NCBI GenBank assembly: GCA_015227615.1
Contig: JAALGZ010000039.1
Location: 1 to 64,000 of the forward strand
Length of the DNA stretch: 64,000 bases
Direction: 5' to 3'
From: Labyrinthula sp. Ha
Taxonomy: Eukaryota; Sar; Bigyra; Labyrinthulida; Labyrinthulaceae
In this document: positions 43,774 through 56,229 of the stretch, piece by piece
How the letters are laid out: every line of letters starts with the position of its first letter
Position numbering within the stretch: position 1 is the stretch's first letter
Translations under genes and position numbers: made by a program
The notes under the pieces: model-generated
What the model was told of the DNA's origin: nothing
Databases searched by the model: none
What the model saw: the letters and a program-made list of their open reading frames with translations, nothing else

Positions 43774-46700
43774 TTCCTTTGGTAACTTTACACAAAGGTG
43801 TGGATATTCTATGTATGAATCTTAGCTATAACCCTGAGATGGATGAATTGTTGAAGAACAGGAAGATTTCCTTAGTTGATAAATATTTTCATTGCAGCAG
43901 TCATGGGCTTGGTATTTTAGCCTAAATGCCTAATCTGATCCTTTTCTATGAATTCCATGTACGATGAGAAGTTGAAATATGGTTACTGGGGCTTGTTAGG
44001 AAACTCTTACCTTAATTCTAATAAGAACCTCAACTCAGACAGGTTTTAAGGAAAAATATCTGCGAGTATTATTGATCTGGTTACATTTGCTTATTCAAGA
44101 AACAATCATTAAAGCAAGCTAAATACACATCGGGGTTACTTGTGTTAACTTACCCAAATATTTTATTCATTTTCAGATACCTTCTCTTGCATAGCTGCTC
44201 TTTTTTCCCCTTTGTCAGACTTTGGCATTTAAAAGTGCTGATATTCAAGCTGCAAAAACTTAAAGTCAGTTCCTTTTGTACATATTGCAGCTCTCAAGTT
44301 TCTCATATAATATTATTACATTTTTCACTTTGTTAGAATAATACTGTATGACTTATATTACACCCTATTATGTTCTACCAATGTTAACAATGACTACATA
44401 AATATTAGATATCCCAACGATCTAACCCAACTGGTTTAATTTTAATATTTTTGTTAGTCACCACTAAACCATGATGTTTGGTAGCTCAGTGGCATAATAT
44501 CTTTAAGTAGTTAAGCATAAAAATTCTGAAGGAAATATATCATCTGTTGTCTTTATAATAAATAATGTAAATGATGAAAGTGCAAGCTTCGATACAAAGG
44601 GGGTATTAGATCTGCGGTACTGTTAACTTATATATTCACCATTACATATATACCAAAGATCGTTTGAGATCAACGTATATCCTTAGTGTCAGTTATGTAT
44701 GTAGCTACTTGGTTTCAACAAGAGTAGAATAAAAATGTTTTATAGTGAAGTTAGATTTTTTACTTTGTTAACTTCCGCTCCTCAGCAAATAAATATATAA
44801 AGAATATGAAGAACTTAGCAGAATTAAACTGGGAAGATTAGAAAACCAACATAGGCCCCAATTGACCTTGAGATTAAACGAGGTAAAAATAAATGTCACT
44901 ATTCACGTTGAACCAGAGGTCTTAGGAGAAAAGATATCCAACATACTGAACTGTAACAGTTAGGTTTGTCTCCCCTGGAAAAGTTAATAGTGCAAAGATA
45001 AAACCTGGAATTCTATCTTAGGACCACAGATACTTTAATATGCTAGAATCAAGTAAATGGTCTCTTTTATTCCTTAAGCGACAAAAAAGCCGTAATATAG
45101 TTATATTATAATTATTATAGAATAACATTTTTTGTATATCACGTATCAAACAAAACCAAATTAGAATGGCAAATTCTCTCTAAAACTCTTTTACTTAACG
45201 CGTTGAGCTTTGAAGTGTGTCCACTTATTATTATAGTAGTTAAAAACTCCTTGAAAACTAAATTGGAAAAACCTTTCGTAGATTATCTTGTGTTACAACT
45301 TGATTCTTATAAATCGAACAATGAACATCTTGGGAATGTTTATTACCCAAAATGGCTGAAAAATAAATAAACATATTAACCAAAGCACGTTGTTCACAGT
45401 ATATAAAGTTTGAAGAGTAGGTACGATATGATAAGTTCAACTAGGGAATGACCCATGAAGTCTAACCTTTAGGAAACATTTTTTTCACACAAAAAGAAAG
45501 AGTTTGTATTCTTGGGAGCTATAACTACGAAGAAATTGCACTATATGTTCCACTACTCTATCATTAGTGAAGGAGTTATTTTCTTGAAGAAACAGTAATA
45601 TGCTTAAGCAACACCAACAACATAGATAGAATCATTAAGATTGTCTTTTACCTATTCTTCAGGGAGATTATGTGACCCTTATGGTTATAAATTCCCTGAA
45701 GGTTCTTAGATTTGCCCATTGAAAAGTAAGCTTTCATGCTCTATTAGTAGCTAGAGTTTCTCAATCATCCTGTGCTATGTATCAAGGTTCATATTTAGTC
45801 ATGTATTTGTTGTTTTATTCTCCTTAATTTCATTTAAAATGGGGTTTATATTGAATTTCAACTTTAGAACTTATAACTTCGCAGTAAACAATATACTACA
45901 ACTAGTTGGTTAAAGTACATATATATTACACTTACCCCAAAAAGCTACCTTTGGAGTGGAATACTGCGTAATGCAATTTTATTTATAGGGATCCAAGATA
46001 CTCTCTTCATAATTGGTTTTTTTGTCTGGTATCTTGAAGAACTGAACTCTCAAAAATTAAACTTTAGAAATTCTTGATCTCAAATTCTGGAGATTATCAC
46101 ATTCTTGAGATTACAGATATTTCATGTTTTGTTCATATATTAAATGATTTCCTACAGTTATCTCTCCCAAATTCATTCAAAAATATGAGCGAGGGTGATT
46201 ATCTAAACAATCAAGATTTTTGAAATCTGCTGCTGTGGGTAGATTAACACATAACGAATCAATGTTTATATCAGAGAAAGAATCAGGCTCCTGGTCACGA
46301 AATCAAGTAATAAATAATAAACGGTAGAGAGTTCAAAAAAGTACGAGCAAAACTTATAACATCTAGAATCTAAATAGTGCGTTGGTGATATGATACCTTG
46401 AATCGACTGAGAATGGAGGGGGATGAGGAAAGCTAGCTCAAAATTATAGGAGGGGTATCCCTACTTCCAAATGATAGATTGGAAAATGAACAAAAAAACC
46501 TAGATATGTATCCTAGAAAATCTATGGAACAATATTTCTCTAATTTTTTTTACCTTGCCATGTACAAGAATAGAGCATACTTGTAGCTACAGATATAGGC
46601 TTGATGAGTTCAAAGACAAGTATGGAAGGGATGATTCAAGGTTTTCTTTAGACATACATGTCCATTGGGCATAACATGAAGAGTAAAATAGACTCACGTG

Positions 46701-47841
46701 CTAGGAAATACATTTACATAGCCCCACTTAACCATTAGTTAAAGGTAGCACGATGAGACATTTGTGACCAAGATGCTTGCTTACACTAGATATCACCTAA
46801 TTCAGCAAAATTTCGAGACTCAATACACATAGTATATGAGGTATTATCGGATACCAGTATCATATGTTACACTACTCGTCATACTTTTCATCTTTCTGTT
46901 TATATTTGTACATATTAAATTGAGAAAGGATATTATTGTGCATTTTTTAAACTAATGTTGATAGTACTGAAACAGTTAGAAATGTTAAAGACATCAAATT
47001 CGCATAGATTTGTGGTAAAGTATACAAGCTCTAACCTATTGTTCACTTAAAGGAATGCAATACTTTGCCAATATTAGAATAAATAAAACCCTGCTAATAC
47101 TTCACTATTTCTTTGAAGAATTAGCTAATGCAATAATTCTCGATTTCTTTATGAACCCAGCTTACTATTTACACCTTTGCAGATGCTGAAGCTAACATTG
47201 ACAAAAAAACATCCACCCACATGAAGATGGTCATCCATAACTCCAAGAGAAAATATTGCTGGATTATGGATTTCACTAGTCAATGAAAGAATCTTAGTGC
47301 ACCTTATAAGTAGCATCTATTTTTTATTCTTTCTACCAAATGATTTATACTAAACTAACGATATTGTGCGGGTAGTCAACGTTCTATATCTCTGTACATG
47401 CGTCTCTAAAATAAGTAGCATCTATTGAGGTTACTGCAATTGTTCTCATTAGGCTTATAGCATATTTCTAGTCTTAAAGACCAACCGTTATTTGTAGATC
47501 CTAATTGGCTTCAATTAGGTGACATATGGTAGCTGATTTCCTTTGTATGAATTTTGTTAGACTAAGCTGCTGCTTTCAATATATATTAACTAGAGATCGG
47601 CGTTAGAACCCTTTACCTAAAATTCAAACCTACTGATATTATGTAAAATTATTTAATATTGTTCAGGAGCAACTTTTTAAAAAAATATGCCAAATAATAG
47701 TTACAATTTACTTCAAAATATTTTTTTAGTCAGAGGTTAATAATATATATTAACCCCGAAATATCGTTTCCGTTATTATCTATTCTCTATTTAACACTAA
47801 TATCTATTTCCATATCAGAAAAATCTTTGTAAAAGATCCTC

Positions 47842-47866
47842 AAAATATTATTTTTTATAATATTTT
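47842..47866 (+). repeat. Perfect 10-bp AT-rich inverted repeat
   Basis: AAAATATTAT and ATAATATTTT flank a loop of five T. A second small hairpin (GGTTAATA / TATTAACC) lies about 100 bases upstream. Both could be chance in such AT-rich sequence. Confidence 0.4.
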
Positions 47867-50800
47867 TTGTAGCTTTACAACTTCATAGATTTATGTACCT
47901 TCAGAATAACTGTAATTAAAATTAAATAAAGACTTGTATTTCTTAGGTCACTATGAATCTATTCGGAGAAAATATATATATATGTATATTTTATCAAACA
48001 TCTTTTTCACAGATTCACTAACTAGTTTTCTGCTTATCTATTGATTAACGTATGTTAAGAAAAGATCAACGAATATTTCTATACTGTTGGGAACTCACAT
48101 CCTCACGTAATTTATTAAAGAAGAGAGATAGAATAATCTTGCCTAAACATTTTTGATATGAATAGTGTAACTAGCCTAGCGCATTAGGTTAAAATTATCA
48201 GATAAACTGAAAAATATGTCGCTGTAGAGATCATGTAATAAGAATAAGTTCTTCTATATTACTATTATGTTTCATGGGCATGGTTTCTATTCTTTGAATC
48301 AAACTATCGCAGTATTGAATCACTTCAATTACTCTTTTAAAAAAATAATTATTGTTCTATTCTTGCATAATCCTATTTTCCGGATATATTAGGAGAGATA
48401 AACGTCACTGATGGTGAGAATATGTATTGAAGATATGTATTTATTTTGTTAAGTTTGTGGTTAACCAGAAAAGATTATATGCGAAGGCTTGGTTAGAGTC
48501 TTATATTCTACATTCTATTAAATATATGCGACTAAAGTAAGATTTTCCAGAGGGGTTGAGAATAATTGTTACTAGCATTCAACTTGGTTGCTAGCCGAAA
48601 TTCCAAAACTTTATGTCAGATTGAACATAGATATAGTTATAGTTTATTACTTGAGTATCGCAACTGAGAAGCTGTGCCATACTTGCCAATCAACCAACGA
48701 GGTATCTAATGAAGGTCCGACCATTTTGCATATAAATGCCAATAGATGTTATCACCCGATCCTTTTAATATTATAGTTAATATTGGATCTCTTTAGGAAA
48801 CAATATTTTAGACTTAACACCTTTTTTGTTGACAAATTTTCAGTGGAACATAATCCTGGCTATCATAAATTTAATAGCATTCTCCAACCAAGTATTCATT
48901 TAGAACGTGTTATTTCTATCAAGTACAAAATAAAAGTCCTCGTTTCAAGTCTATACACGTTAATGCTGATTTTAAGTTTCTAAGCTCAAAGTTTATTCAT
49001 GATTCAGAACAAAATAAAAACAAGGTCTAAAAAGTTATACGAATACATTGCATATTTTATCTGCATCTTGCCAAACGGTTCATCATGTTCTCGGGTACCT
49101 GCTTCTGAACTACACGTACAAAATGTTTAGTTCAATTTACGGCCTTAAATATAATAAAAGGTTGATGAGTCATATAACTCCTGGTAGAGAATGATAGTTT
49201 TTGTATCGTTTCATCGTAACCTTAAAACCATATCCAGTGTTACTACTAAGTTTCCAATCATTCACTATGAATGTATAGCTACCAAAGCCCTAATTTGTGT
49301 CAAATGTGTTTGTGTCATTGCTTTCAATTAAGTAAAACATATTATCGGGCTTAGACTCATCGTAAGCACACATGTTAGAAACAACGTCTCTGTGACAATT
49401 TGTTAGCCGCCAATCGAAGAATGTTTTAATCATCGTTGACTGGTCGTAACTTTTTTCTAAGCAAAAAGCTGTGCTCTAGTCTTAGGGGCAGGTTGTTTAA
49501 GTATACACGTTGACTTTATTTGGGGTAATATTTATATTTATACTTGATATTTAGTTGATGAGATCATTATTAAGTATACCTTTCTCCCTTACATGTTCAA
49601 TCACATTATGTTCTGATGAGGTCAGATCTTAGCTGGCTTTGATACTAGCTTTTATCCAACGTAATACCATTTGATCTTTATTCTAGGATCTATTTGTCGA
49701 CATATGTGTGTCTATCTTCAGTTCTTCTGAGACTGTACTAAACCAGTTAACTACAGAATACATAACCTTTTACTGCAAACACAGATTCAAGTATGAAATA
49801 ATAAGCAAGAAACTATATATCTTGACTGAAGTTAACTCTGGGGTAAAATGTTACAATGTCGGTTTCTATGTAATAATATATGTATATTTCCCTTGGTCTT
49901 CAAATAATTCTGAAGAGTTTCTACACGGCTTCCTATTTTAAAGCAAACAACAACAGTATGCTTAATAAAGAAAACCAGATAAACATTTTCAAATCTAGGT
50001 GATAATTTACCATTATTTCAATCTTAGCAACATAACATGATCTTTACGAGTTGTTTAAGATAAAAAAGTAAGCTGCTACAAAATTTTATCACAGTGTAGC
50101 AGAACTGTAATCATTGAAAATCGTATTGCATATCGGCCACAATCTAAACTCGCCTAGCTTCAAGGCTTTCCGGCCCTATAAGGATTTGTCAGGTCGATAA
50201 TTTAACATTAATTTTCTTGTATCAACTTCAAATACATATTTCAAGGTCGTTAAATAGGGATGCTACAATTATTGGAAATTTGTCATAATTAGAAAAAAAA
50301 TATTTAAAGGGAACATAAAAATATACTTCCTTAACCATAAACTAAATAGTTGTTGCATACACAATGTACATCTAGTACATGGATGTCATACTTCTCAGTA
50401 TCAACTCCATTTGGAATATTGCTAGAATAAAGTATTTGATTTCTGTATAAAATTTATTTGATCCGTAGGTTGGTGATCTCCCTCTATTGATTTGATGCAT
50501 TTTAGGGCATGTGATAAACCAAATTGTTTTTCTATCTGCAACCAAATCAATATCCATAACCATGGAGAGTCTACAACTTGTACTCTAAATAGTGCAAATC
50601 ATTTTCAATATTTTTTTAGTTGATGTGTAGAAGGCAAGGTGCTATGTCATGTGATTTTCTCCATGACATCATGCTTTATGTTACCTGATGAGTTGAGTTA
50701 ACTCTGGCTTAAAGTGCTGTCTACCACTTCACCAGTGACATCATCTGCACGGCTTAAATAGCGTTCTTTAGCCATGTTTTTTTAGCTCAGTTCTTTAATA

Positions 50801-52807
50801 TCAATCCACATTTTAGTATCTTGCTGACTTTTCTTACCCTGTCAACTTTGTGATAGCTGAAGGATGCTCAGTGGGAACAAGCTACAAATTTCTACCATCC
50901 TAGGTGGTCTTAATAGAAAGCAGGTTACAGACGATTTCCTTATTGTTGGATATATCAACATCCAGTTTTGTAATTTCTGTAGCTTCATTTACACCATGCA
51001 AAGACATGGAACTACTAAATTTAATCAAATCCTACGTATTACACCAGACATGAGCTTGGTACTCTGTTGTTTTTTAAAGAAGATAATACGATTTAGTGTC
51101 GTAAGTATCGCTCTCTTATCCGGCCTGGTAGAAACCTACAGAACATCTACGTTGTAAGATATGGATTTTCCCAACAGATCTCTCACATTTTCGGACAAAT
51201 TCTAAACTAGCCTGATTTATTCATAAGTATTCTCGACTTTTTCAAGTCACTTCCAGTGACTAACTGTTTAATTTCTTTACTTTTCCATTCTTACCGGTTT
51301 GGTTGAGTGCTCGCTGTGCAGCACAATAATTCGGAATATTGTTGTAGGCATATAATGGTGCTCAAGATCCTCCTGAACATTTTTAGTTTATATATTGGTC
51401 ACCTCTTCATCATTTTATATTTGTCCTGCTGTGTTGCGTTATCATTCTTTGGACACATTATAAAAATACAAACTAGAATTTCAAATCCAAGTAGATATAT
51501 GTTTGGGCGGCACAGAAGAAAATTAGCAAACTTAGGCTCTATAGTCATATTTGCAATAAATACATTTGCTTCTTTTCGATTTCTTGGCTCATATTACACG
51601 CATAGTTTTGTATCTATCTCTTAATTCATGACCGTTAAGAACTTTGTGAAGAACATATTGAAAGGGGTTGAGTTTGAACCATGGTTTCTTATTTAAAGTT
51701 TTATATGTTAAATCTTTAATTTCCCTTTTAAGTATTCCCTTTTGCTGAGGAGGGAATTCCTATAAATTTTAAAAACCTTTTCTCATTAAGTTGATAGCAA
51801 TCTAGATGGTAACTTCCATAGCATATTCTTTAAGAAACATTATGACCTTAAGCTAACCTAATTGAATGGTACTTAAAGTTCGAGCCTTTAGTATGTTTGT
51901 TAGAAAAACATTAAGATAATAAACTTCATACACCATAATTCTTAGATTTCGCAGATTTCAGTCAGCTTCGGACGTGATTATATGTAACTTTTTGAGACAT
52001 TTCGAAGTATATTTCGAGTAGCTTCAATAACTAAGGAAAGAAAAGTCTTGTTCAATTTGTAAATCTTACGCACGCCTGTTTACAAAATTGGCTTTTCGGA
52101 TTGAAGAGTCTTTGGTTATGTTTCATTCTATCAGGAGAAAATATTTGATGCTTTGATAACCTATTGGCAACCCCAGTTACATTGTTTCTGCACAAAATTG
52201 ATTGGTATCAAGAATGGAAGTAGTTCCCACTTGACGAAAACATATCGGTCACCATATTAAGTACAAATCTAATAGAAAGAGGTTGGGCAGGTATTAGTGA
52301 AATCATGTACTTAGACTTAACCAACTCAAAGTCTTCACGTCTTCTGACTGCAACTTAAATTATAACTTATTAAACTTTAAGCCTTTTAGTGCAACAAGCA
52401 ACAAAGTTTTTGACGCAAGAATGTGTAACAAAATAGTTCTTAGCTATAACTGTTGGAATAAGGAAAATTCTTATTCTTCTATTTCCCTCGTACAGATCTA
52501 GCTTCACATATTTTATCAAGAAATACAAAATCTATTCAAGTATGTTTTGTACATCTATTTTCGTTTAACTCCTATCATGTTTGCAAAGTAACAAAACTGC
52601 AACACAGCTTTTATGAAGTTACGGGAAGTTACCGTAATTGATATATTCTCGAAAAAATACATAGCCAAAATTCCACAATTGGCCACATGGCCAGAGTTCA
52701 TAGGGCAGAAAGAATATTTCCGTTAAAATACAGTAAGCAAATCAAAAGGGACATTCAAGAAATTGCATTAGATCTAGTTTTGCTAAAACCCTGGAAAACA
52801 AGGAAGA

Positions 52808-55800
52808 ATGTTAGGCTGCCCAATAAAAAAGACTAAAACAGCGCTGTGGGCCCCCCCTCTTCGTGATTATATAGCAAAAACGTACGGTGACAAAGCAGCT
52901 GACGAGCAAACTGAAAGTCTTAGCCGTCTCAGCAGTTCTAGAGAATGGGTTGCTGGATTAAGTCAGATGAAAGAGTTCAAACCCGAAAATCTCACCAAAA
53001 TGGAAAATTACCTTCGCATGCTAGGAATTCTAGAAGCTCGATTTCCAATTGAGGAGAACGCTGTAAACATAGTGCTGGTCTGGTATGATTCTTTAAAACC
53101 CACAAAGAAGTTTAATTACACTAAACTAGCTGCGGAAAAAGCTCATTGCTTGTTCAACTATGCTGCTTTGCATTCTTATGCAGGAATGCATCAAAACAGA
53201 GGAACACCGGATGGATTAATAAATGCCTGCAAGCATTTTATTCAATCCGCACGTTATTTCACATACTTGAAGGATGAGTTTGTTCCCAAGAATGATTTCG
53301 GACCACTTACGTCAGACTTGCGTCCGGAAGGTTTACAAATGCTTACGAATATGATGCTTGCTCAAGCCCAAGCTTGTTATTTTGAAAAAGCTTTGAAGAA
53401 TAAATTGTCATCTTCCATTTTAAGCAAGTTAGCAGCGGGTACGTTTCAACTTTATGAGAACGCATTAAAAGCATCTGAAACGGCTCACTTAAAATCAGTA
53501 CTGGATCCAACATGGGGTCAGCATTTTAGTTTTCAGAGATTATGTTTTTTGGCCTCTGCAATTTTTCAGCATTCTAAAGTTGTTCTTCAATCCGCAGAAA
53601 AAACAGGTGAAGGATATGGAAATAGAATTGCTTATTTGAAGTGGGCGATAGAAAAATGTGATGAGGCTATTTATTTGATTAAAAATACCGAGTTATCGGA
53701 CAGTCTTCTTGGAACTGTAGATCAACTTCGAGCTGCTGTTTCAAGAGATCTAAAAAAGGCTGAAGAGGATAACAAAAATATTTATTTGGATTTGGTTCCT
53801 CCGTTGAACACTTTAGAGAAACCAACTGCGCAGATATTAGCAAGGACTGATGGGGAAGTAGTTGATATTACACTAGTAGCACCTGTGTTACCAACTTCTT
53901 TGGAAGGAAAAGAAGACATGGAGGACTTAGCTTCCATGTTTAAGAATCTGTTACCACCTGAGGTTCAAATGGCGGTTGCCATGTTTCAATCCAGAGTTCA
54001 GTCACTTATTGAGGCGCTATCAAAAGAAACTCATGACAAAGATTCAGAGATAAAGGCAGCTCTAGAAGGGGCAAACTTGCCAGGTGCTATAGAATCTTCA
54101 GATGCTCAGTTTTCAGGTCTACCTGAACCAACATGGGAAAAGCTGGTTAATCATGTCCAACAGTATGGAGGAAAGCTAGGTTTGCTCCAAGCTGTGAATG
54201 CTAATAAGAATACTGCGCAGCAACTAGGAAATATTTTACAACAGATTGACTCTCTTCTAGCTCAAGAAGAGACGGAAGACCAGAACATGCGAAATAAATG
54301 GGGAGGAAGGTGGACGATTCCTGCTTCTTCAAGCGCTAATTCGTTACTTAAAAATGACAGTAGAAGATTTAAGGGCTATTTAACTGAAGCTGCCAGTAGT
54401 GATCAGCTTCTTGAAAACAAAATAAATGGTGAACTTTCAGCAGTTTTGGATAACGTCTCTAAACCTAGACAAGTCCTTGATGAAATGATTCCGGATCCAG
54501 GTGATATTGACGATGATCCAAACGTGGAAGAGTATAGAAGTAATTTACGGATGAGTTATATAACTTTGCAGAGTTCTCTCCAAACTGCCCTTAGTAAACT
54601 TGATAAGTTGGTTGAACAAATCTCAGGGTCAGATATTGTGTCAGAGATTTTTAGCAAGGGAGCGGATATGACTTCTATAGTTGCTGACGAAACTAACTTG
54701 AACTCTTTGATAGACAACAAACTTGCAGAGTTTGAAGAACCAACTGCTGCGTTAAGAAGTATTTTGGAAAAGCAAAATGCGCTTCTATCTAGAGTTTTGG
54801 ATGACAGAAGCAAGTATATGGAGTCGAGGTTGGAGAATGAAAAAACGCGAGAGCGAGAGTCTTTGCTTAATATGCTGGATCATGGAGTAAACGAGTATCT
54901 AAAGGTAAAAAAACATGTGGAAGATGGTCAGGGTTTTTATGCGAACGTTGCTGAAAAGGTCCAAAATCTCCTACGTGTTGTAGGTGAGTTTGTTCAAAAT
55001 AGAAAAGCTATGGCCACAAACCTGGATTCCAACTTATCTCAAGGGTTTGCAGTGGGTGGCATAGGCGCTGGTGTAGTGCAACCTGGTGTAGTGACAGCTG
55101 GTAACGGACATGCAGGTGCTACTTCCCAGTTAATGTTGGGGAATACTCTTCCTCGAAACTTTACTGCGAGTCAATTTTCGTCCCAGCACCCAAATGACTA
55201 TTTGAACCAAGGGTTAGCGGGGATGATGGGAACAGGGGCTACGCTGGGAAGGCCCGCCGCAGGTGCATCGAGCTACTCTACTCCTGGTGCAGTTGGCAGT
55301 ACAAATTTTGTTTCCCAACCGTCAACGGGAATGAACACCATTTCGCAACCTGCAACTACTTCAAGTTTTGTTTCCCAGCCTACAATTTCCTCAGGCTTCC
55401 CACAAGTAGGTATTCCTAACTCTGGTATCAGTTCACCAGCACCCACCACTGGTAACATTGTCTCCACCATACCTGCTAACTCTGGATCTTCTTTATATGA
55501 AGAAATGAAGAGAGCTCAGGAAGAGGCTGATAAGAATGGTGTGACACAGTACTTTACCGGGGAAAGTGGTCAACCAACTGCAACTGCACCGCCTCCAACC
55601 TCGAAAGGAAATACCGCCGAAGATGACGCAGCCGCCTTTCGATTAGCAGAGCAAATGAGACAGCAAGATCTGGCACAACAGCAAGAGATGCTTCTAAGCT
55701 CTTATGGAAATAATGCTACAAAGAAAATAAATGATTTGAATTCTCGTGACTTTACGAAAGAAATATCACAGATGAAAATTGTCTTGGGGTCTGAAGCTTC

Positions 55801-56035
55801 TGAAGAAGACTTGAAACTTTGTTTGCACGCTACCGATGGCAATGTAGATCGCGCTGTTAACATGGTTCTTGAAGGAAACATCCCACGGGTTAATCAGGTT
55901 AAGAAGAAAAACAAGAAAGGTGGGTTAAGAGGACTCGGTTTATTTGGTAGAAAAAATAGAAAGGGTTCTGATGGAGCTGCACCAGCAACCAATAATACCA
56001 CTGCAAATGGAGGAAACAACACTCAACCCTGGTAA
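52808..56035 (+). CDS. BRO1-domain protein, ALIX/Bro1-like, with C-terminal UBA/CUE-like domain
   Basis: This 1075-residue endosomal-sorting protein has a BRO1 domain over about residues 1-370. It includes the conserved helix region KFNYTKLAAEKAHCLFNYAA, then ACKHFIQSARYFTYLKDEF, and binds the ESCRT-III subunit CHMP4/Snf7. A helical V domain of the ALIX type spans about 375-745. A low-complexity linker rich in Gly, Ser, Thr, Pro and Gln follows, with repeated FVSQP/ISQP motifs around 830-860. Residues about 985-1024 (EISQMKIVLG ... HATDGNVDRAVNMVLEG) look like a UBA/CUE ubiquitin-binding three-helix fold, which ordinary ALIX does not have. The end is basic (KKKNKKGG, RKNRKG) then Asn/Thr-rich. 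It should act in multivesicular-body formation and membrane scission. It is a single exon starting at the first ATG. Confidence 0.9.
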   Translation: MLGCPIKKTKTALWAPPLRDYIAKTYGDKAADEQTESLSRLSSSREWVAGLSQMKEFKPENLTKMENYLRMLGILEARFPIEENAVNIVLVWYDSLKPTKKFNYTKLAAEKAHCLFNYAALHSYAGMHQNRGTPDGLINACKHFIQSARYFTYLKDEFVPKNDFGPLTSDLRPEGLQMLTNMMLAQAQACYFEKALKNKLSSSILSKLAAGTFQLYENALKASETAHLKSVLDPTWGQHFSFQRLCFLASAIFQHSKVVLQSAEKTGEGYGNRIAYLKWAIEKCDEAIYLIKNTELSDSLLGTVDQLRAAVSRDLKKAEEDNKNIYLDLVPPLNTLEKPTAQILARTDGEVVDITLVAPVLPTSLEGKEDMEDLASMFKNLLPPEVQMAVAMFQSRVQSLIEALSKETHDKDSEIKAALEGANLPGAIESSDAQFSGLPEPTWEKLVNHVQQYGGKLGLLQAVNANKNTAQQLGNILQQIDSLLAQEETEDQNMRNKWGGRWTIPASSSANSLLKNDSRRFKGYLTEAASSDQLLENKINGELSAVLDNVSKPRQVLDEMIPDPGDIDDDPNVEEYRSNLRMSYITLQSSLQTALSKLDKLVEQISGSDIVSEIFSKGADMTSIVADETNLNSLIDNKLAEFEEPTAALRSILEKQNALLSRVLDDRSKYMESRLENEKTRERESLLNMLDHGVNEYLKVKKHVEDGQGFYANVAEKVQNLLRVVGEFVQNRKAMATNLDSNLSQGFAVGGIGAGVVQPGVVTAGNGHAGATSQLMLGNTLPRNFTASQFSSQHPNDYLNQGLAGMMGTGATLGRPAAGASSYSTPGAVGSTNFVSQPSTGMNTISQPATTSSFVSQPTISSGFPQVGIPNSGISSPAPTTGNIVSTIPANSGSSLYEEMKRAQEEADKNGVTQYFTGESGQPTATAPPPTSKGNTAEDDAAAFRLAEQMRQQDLAQQQEMLLSSYGNNATKKINDLNSRDFTKEISQMKIVLGSEASEEDLKLCLHATDGNVDRAVNMVLEGNIPRVNQVKKKNKKGGLRGLGLFGRKNRKGSDGAAPATNNTTANGGNNTQPW

Positions 56036-56229
56036 GTATATATTCAGTACAGAGGAGGTAGATCTTTAAGTCTTTTTATCCAGTTCGTAAAGCTTCGTTA
56101 TAGTTTAAATCAGATTTGTATCATTTTTCGGCGTAGATGGAAAACGTGATAGGCAAACTTGCTTCTTATTAATATTACCCTAGAATAGTCTTCAAAAATA
56201 CCAAACTAATGACATGACAAAGTAGCAAA

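Larger units (their letters stand above)
41918..52807. other. Gene desert (about 10.9 kb)
   Basis: This is the longest gene-free stretch. No frame here is recognisable; the largest are 97 and 105 codons (50864-51157, 51307-51624) and are mostly hydrophobic, as expected by chance. It contains an 11-bp tandem repeat at 43739-43773 and an AT-rich hairpin at 47842-47866. No RNA gene could be supported. Confidence 0.6.

Noticed and set aside
44488-44510. GGTAGCTCAGTGG, like the A box of a tRNA gene
   Set aside because: No B box (GGTTCGANTCC) or acceptor stem pairing follows at the right distance.
51307-51624. 105-codon frame in the largest desert
   Set aside because: It is mostly hydrophobic and low-information with no family resemblance or neighbouring support, and is treated as chance.
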